NCBI RefSeq assembly: GCF_037975245.1
Contig: NC_092571.1
Coordinates: forward strand, 21,625,917-21,689,916
Length of the DNA: 64,000 bases
DNA from: Apostichopus japonicus
Taxonomy: Eukaryota; Echinodermata; Holothuroidea; Aspidochirotida; Stichopodidae
Reading direction: 5' to 3'
The notes under the pieces are model-generated. The model was not told the DNA's origin and ran no database searches. It saw nothing but the letters and a program-made list of their open reading frames with translations. This document shows positions 58,501 through 64,000 of this stretch, piece by piece. Position 1 is the first letter of the stretch. Every line of letters starts with the position of its first letter. Position numbers and translations under genes: made by a program.

Positions 58501-61500
58501 AGCTGATGATCGAGACTCTCTTTTGCATCCGTGGTTCGAACCCCGGGTGATGACGTCTTTTGCCGATCTTTTACAGCAAGTGCCTACACTGGCAGCTGTA
58601 AGTATTAGTTAATCCACCTAATATCTCAGTCCATACAGTGGCGCGACGGCTTGGCGCGTTGTACGAGCTGATGATCGAGACTCTCTTTTGCATCCGTGGT
58701 TCGATCCCCGGGTGATGACGTCTTTTGCCGATCTTTTACAGCAAGTGCCTACACGGGGAGCTGTAAGTATTAGTTAATCCAACTAATATCTCAGTCCATA
58801 CAGTGGCGCGATGGCTTGGCGCACTGTACGAGCTGATGATCGAGACTCTCTTTTGCATCCGTGGTTCGAACCCCGGGTGATGACGTCTTTTGCCGATCTT
58901 TTACAGCAAGTGCCTACACGGGGAGCTGTAAGTATTAGTTAATCCAGCTAATATCTCAGTCCATACAGTGGCGCGATGGCTTGGCGCACTGTACGAGCTG
59001 ATGATCGAGACTCTCTTTTGCATCCGTGGTTCGAACCCCGGGTGATGACTTCTTTTGCCGATCTTTTACAGCAAGTGCCTACACTGGCAGCTGTAAGTAT
59101 TAGTTAATCCAGATAATATCTCAGTCCATACAGTGGCGCGATGGCTTGGCGCGTTGTACGAGCTGATGATCGAGACTCTCTTTTGCATCCGTGGTTCGAA
59201 CCCCGGGTGATGACGTCTTTTGCCGATCTTTTACAGCAAGTGCCTACACGGGGAGCTGTAAGTATTAGTTAATCCAGCTAATATCTCAGTCCATACAGTG
59301 GCGCGATGGCTTGGCGCACTGTACGAGCTGATGATCGAGACTCTCTTTTGCATCCGTGGTTCGAACCCCGGGTGATGACGTCTTTTGCCGATCTTTTACA
59401 GCAAGTGCCTACACGGGGAGCTGTAAGTATTAGTTAATCCAGCTAATATCTCAGTCCATACAGTGGCGCGATGGCTTGGCGCACTGTACGAGCTGATGAT
59501 CGAGACTCTCTTTTGCATCCGTGGTTCGAACCCCGGGTGATGACGTCTTTTGCCGATCTTTTACAGCAAGTGCCTACACTGGCAGCTGTAAGTATTAGTT
59601 AATCCAGCTAATATCTCAGTCCATACAGTGGCGCGATGGCTTGGCGCGTTGTACGAGCTGATGATCGAGACTCTCTTTTGCATCCGTGGTTCGAACCCCG
59701 GGTGATGACGTCTTTTGCCGATCTTTTACAGCAAGTGCCTACACTGGCAGCTGTAAGTATTAGTTAATCCACCTAATATCTCAGTCCATACAGTGGCGCG
59801 ATGGCTTGGCGCGTTGTACGAGCTGATGATCGAGACTCTCTTTTGCATCCGTGGTTCGAACCCCGGGTGATGACGTCTTTTGCCGATCTTTTACAGCAAG
59901 TGCCTACACTGGCAGCTGTAAGTATTAGTTAATCCACCTAATATCTCAGTCCATACAGTGGCGCGATGGCTTGGCGCGTTGTACGAGCTGATGATCGAGA
60001 CTCTCTTTTGCATCCGTGGTTCGAACCCCGGGTGATGACGTCTTTTGCCGATCTTTTACAGCAAGTGCCTACACGGGGAGCTGTAAGTATTAGTTAATCC
60101 AGCTAATATCTCAGTCCATACAGTGGCGCGATGGCTTGGCGCGTTGTACGAGCTGATGATCGAGACTCTCTTTTGCATCCGTGGTTCGAAGCCCGGGTGA
60201 TGACGTCTTTTGCCGATCTTTTACAGCAAGTGCCTACACGGGGAGCTGTAAGTATTAGTTAATCCAGCTAATATCTCAGTCCATACAGTGGCGCGATGGC
60301 TTGGCGCGTTGTACGAGCTGATGATCGAGACTCTCTTTTGCATCCGTGGTTCGAAGCCCGGGTGATGACGTCTTTTGCCGATCTTTTACAGCAAGTGCCT
60401 ACACGGGGAGCTGTAAGTATTAGTTAATCCACCTAATATCTCAGTCCATACAGTGGCGCGATGGCTTGGCGCACTGTACGAGCTGATGATCGAGACTCTC
60501 TTTTGCATCCGTGGTTCGAACCCCGGGTGATGACGTCTTTTGCCGATCTTTTACAGCAAGTGCCTACACTGGCAGCTGTAAGTATTAGTTAATCCAGCTA
60601 ATATCTCAGTCCATACAGTGGCGCGATGGCTTGGCGCGTTGTACGAGCTGATGATCGAGACTCTCTTTTGCATCCGTGGTTCGAACCCCGGGTGATGACG
60701 TCTTTTGCCGATCTTTTACAGCAAGTGCCTACACTGGCAGCTGTAAGTATTAGTTAATCCAGCTAATATCTCAGTCCATACAGTGGCGCGATGGCTTGGC
60801 GCGTTGTACGAGCTGATGATCGAGACTCTCTTTTGCATCCGTGGTTCGAACCCCGGGTGATGACGTCTTTTGCCGATCTTTTACAGCAAGTGCCTACACT
60901 GGCAGCTGTAAGTATTAGTTAATCCAGCTAATATCTCAGTCCATACAGTGGCGCGATGGCTTGGCGCGTTGTACGAGCTGATGATCGAGACTCTCTTTTG
61001 CATCCGTGGTTCGAACCCCGGGTGATGACGTCTTTTGCCGATCTTTTACAGCAAGTGCCTACACTGGCAGCTGTAAGTATTAGTTAATCCAGCTAATATC
61101 TCAGTCCATACAGTGGCGCGATGGCTTGGCGCGTTGTACGAGCTGATGATCGAGACTCTCTTTTGCATCCGTGGTTCGAACCCCGGGTGATGACGTCTTT
61201 TGCCGATCTTTTACAGCAAGTGCCTACACGGGGAGCTGTAAGTATTAGTTAATCCAGCTAATATCTCAGTCCATACAGTGGCGCGATGGCTTGGCGCACT
61301 GTACGAGCTGATGATCGAGACTCTCTTTTGCATCCGTGGTTCGAACCCCGGGTGATGACGTCTTTTGCCGATCTTTTACAGCAAGTGCCTACACGGGGAG
61401 CTGTAAGTATTAGTTAATCCAGCTAATATCTCAGTCCATACAGTGGCGCGATGGCTTGGCGCGTTGTACGAGCTGATGATCGAGACTCTCTTTTGCATCC

Positions 61501-64000
61501 GTGGTTCGAACCCCGGGTGATGACGTCTTTTGCCGATCTTTTACAGCAAGTGCCTACACGGGGAGCTGTAAGTATTAGTTAATCCAGCTAATATCTCAGT
61601 CCATACAGTGGCGCGATGGCTTGGCGCACTGTACGAGCTGATGATCGAGACTCTCTTTTGCATCCGTGGTTCGAACCCCGGGTGATGACGTCTTTTGCCG
61701 ATCTTTTACAGCAAGTGCCTACACGGGGAGCTGTAAGTATTAGTTAATCCAGCTAATATCTCAGTCCATACAGTGGCGCGATGGCTTGGCGCGTTGTACG
61801 AGCTGATGATCGAGACTCTCTTTTGCATCCGTGGTTCGAACCCCGGGTGATGACGTCTTTTGCCGATCTTTTACAGCAAGTGCCTACACGGGGAGCTGTA
61901 AGTATTAGTTAATCCACCTAATATCTCAGTCCATACAGTGGCGCGATGGCTTGGCGCACTGTACGAGCTGATGATCGAGACTCTCTTTTGCATCCGTGGT
62001 TCGAACCCCGGGTGATGACGTCTTTTGCCGATCTTTTACAGCAAGTGCCTACACTGGCAGCTGTAAGTATTAGTTAATCCACCTAATATCTCAGTCCATA
62101 CAGTGGCGCGATGGCTTGGCGCACTGTACGAGCTGAAGATCGAGACTCTCTTTTGCATCCGTGGTTCGAACCCCGGGTGATGACGTCTTTTGCCGATCTT
62201 TTACAGCAAGTGCCTACACTGGCAGCTGTAAGTATTAGTTAATCCAGCTAATATCTCAGTCCATACAGTGGCGCGATGGCTTGGCGCGTTGTACGAGCTG
62301 ATGATCGAGACTCTCTTTTGCATCCGTGGTTCGAACCCCGGGTGATGACGTCTTTTGCCGATCTTTTACAGCAAGTGCCTACACTGGCAGCTGTAAGTAT
62401 TAGTTAATCCAGCTAATATCTCAGTCCATACAGTGGCGCGATGGCTTGGCGCACTGTACGAGCTGATGATCGAGACTCTCTTTTGCATCCGTGGTTCGAA
62501 CCCCGGGTGATGACGTCTTTTGCCGATCTTTTACAGCAAGTGCCTACACGGGGAGCTGTAAGTATTAGTTAATCCAGCTAATATCTCAGTCCATACAGTG
62601 GCGCGATGGCCTGGCGCGTTGTACGAGCTGATGATCGAGACTCTCTTTTGCATCCGTGGTTCGAACCCCGGGTGATGACGTCTTTTGCCGATCTTTTACA
62701 GCAAGTGCCTACACGGGGAGCTGTAAGTATTAGTTAATCCAGCTAATATCTCAGTCCATACAGTGGCGCGATGGCTTGGCGCGTTGTACGAGCTGATGAT
62801 CGAGACTCTCTTTTGCATCCGTGGTTCGAACCCCGGGTGATGACGTCTTTTGCCGATCTTTTACAGCAAGTGCCTACACGGGGAGCTGTAAGTATTAGTT
62901 AATCCAGCTAATATCTCAGTCCATACAGTGGCGCGATGGCTTGGCGCACTGTACGAGCTGATGATCGAGACTCTCTTTTGCATCCGTGGTTCGAACCCCG
63001 GGTGATGACGTCTTTTGCCGATCTTTTACAGCAAGTGCCTACACTGGCAGCTGTAAGTATTAGTTAATCCAGCTAATATCTCAGTCCATACAGTGGCGCG
63101 ATGGCTTGGCGCGTTGTACGAGCTGATGATCGAGACTCTCTTTTGCATCCGTGGTTCGAACCCCGGGTGATGACGTCTTTTGCCGATCTTTTACAGCAAG
63201 TGCCTACACGGGGAGCTGTAAGTATTAGTTAATCCACCTAATATCTCAGTCCATACAGTGGCGCGATGGCTTGGCGCGTTGTACGAGCTGATGATCGAGA
63301 CTCTCTTTTGCATCCGTGGTTCGAACCCCGGGTGATGACGTCTTTTGCCGATCTTTTACAGCAAGTGCCTACACGGGGAGCTGTAAGTATTAGTTAATCC
63401 ACCTAATATCTCAGTCCATACAGTGGCGCGATGGCTTGGCGCACTGTACGAGCTGATGATCGAGACTCTCTTTTGCATCCGTGGTTCGAACCCCGGGTGA
63501 TGACGTCTTTTGCCGATCTTTTACAGCAAGTGCCTACACTGGCAGCTGTAAGTATTAGTTAATCCACCTAATATCTCAGTCCATACAGTGGCGCGATGGC
63601 TTGGCGCGCTGTACGAGCTGATGATCGAGACTCTCTTTTGCATCCGTGGTTCGAACCCCGGGTGATGACGTCTTTTGCCGATCTTTTACAGCAAGTGCCT
63701 ACACGGGGAGCTGTAAGTATTAGTTAATCCAGCTAATATCTCAGTCCATACAGTGGCGCGACGGCTTGGCGCGTTGTACGAGCTGATGATCGAGACTCTC
63801 TTTTGCATCCGTGGTTCGAACCCCGGGTGATGACGTCTTTTGCCGATCTTTTACAGCAAGTGCCTACACGGGGAGCTGTAAGTATTAGTTAATCCAGCTA
63901 ATATCTCAGTCCATACAGTGGCGCGATGGCTTGGCGCACTGTACGAGCTAATGATCGAGACTCTCTTTTGCATCCGTGGTTCGAACCCCGGGTGATGACG
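46590..64000 (+). repeat. Satellite block 4: CTTGGCGC subtype, 105 units plus partial
   Basis: All units carry GGCTTGGCGC (rarely CTCGGCGC or CCTGGCGC). Three two-state markers vary: GCGCACTG or GCGCGTTG; CACGGGGAGCTG or CACTGGCAGCTG (first seen at about 50338); and CCACCTAAT or CCAGCTAAT (first seen at about 52346). Combinations recur over several units, which suggests higher-order repeats. The array continues beyond the window. Confidence 0.85.

Larger units (their letters stand above)
40999..64000 (+). repeat. 165-bp tRNA-like satellite array, about 139 monomers
   Basis: From the first complete monomer (start ACGGTGG at 41148) to the last start seen (63915) there are 22767 bp, which equals 135 units of 165 bp and three of 164 bp (units near 41148, 41312 and 42301, with CCCCGGTGATTACG instead of CCCCGGGTGATGACG). 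A partial unit precedes and another runs off the end. Each monomer contains TGGCGCGATGG (box A-like), GGTTCGAACCC (box B), TTTT runs after box B, a 7-9 bp inverted repeat TTACAGC/GCTGTAA and a spacer GTATTAGTTAATCC. Monomers are nearly identical within blocks. No unique spacers exist, so it is not a CRISPR array. It encodes no protein. Confidence 0.95.

Noticed and set aside
40999-64000. CRISPR array
   Set aside because: The whole 165-bp unit repeats, there are no unique spacers, no cas genes, and the context is eukaryotic.
40999-64000. Cluster of genuine tRNA genes
   Set aside because: Box A and box B are present, but the seven bases before box A cannot pair with those after the T-arm, and the T-stem CGTGG/CCCGG has mismatches, so no functional cloverleaf forms.

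Overview
This is animal DNA, most likely from a marine invertebrate and plausibly an echinoderm or another non-vertebrate deuterostome. The reasons are AT-rich sequence, short exons with GT/AG splice sites in long introns, a dense load of non-LTR and DIRS-type retroelements, small TIR elements, and no bacterial-style operons. The species is inference.

Left part (about 1-13 kb, minus strand): exons of an adducin gene, a spectrin-actin capping and bundling cytoskeletal protein, lie at 10.9-11.2, 6.7-6.9, 5.6-5.9, 4.4 and 3.4 kb. Splice phases fit from exon to exon, but two exons carry stop codons or indels, so this is either a decayed unprocessed copy or error-bearing sequence. N- and C-terminal exons are not visible. 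The introns hold a CAG-ended TIR element (4.55-5.24 kb) and AT-rich fold-back sequence.

Middle part (13-34 kb): a nearly full-length but broken APE-type LINE (13.6-18.0 kb, plus strand); fragments of two other LINEs (19.3 and 22.8 kb); a transposase-like and an HNH-like coding fragment; a complete hAT-type MITE with an exact 8-bp target duplication (20.84-21.21 kb); a 1.7-kb TIR element flanked by TTAA that encloses exon-like sequences (24.71-26.43 kb); a four-exon decayed gene for a Gypsy-type integrase of the KRBA2-like kind (28.57-30.38 kb, minus strand); and a small TIR element containing a 26-bp palindrome and telomere-like repeats (32.24-32.53 kb).

Right part: 34.2-41 kb is a retroelement cluster. 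Two tail-to-head copies of the same LINE family as at 13.6 kb (minus strand) are followed by a rearranged DIRS-type fragment and a 5'-truncated Tx1/L1-type LINE (plus strand). That Tx1 LINE is itself interrupted by a roughly 86-bp 3'-end copy of the first LINE family. From 41.0 kb to the end of the window the DNA is one uninterrupted tandem array: 138 complete monomers (165 bp, three of them 164 bp) plus partial ones. Each monomer carries a tRNA-like head with box A and box B RNA polymerase III promoter motifs. This tRNA-like satellite, its subfamily zoning, and the abrupt junction with the Tx1 LINE tail are the most unusual features of the window.
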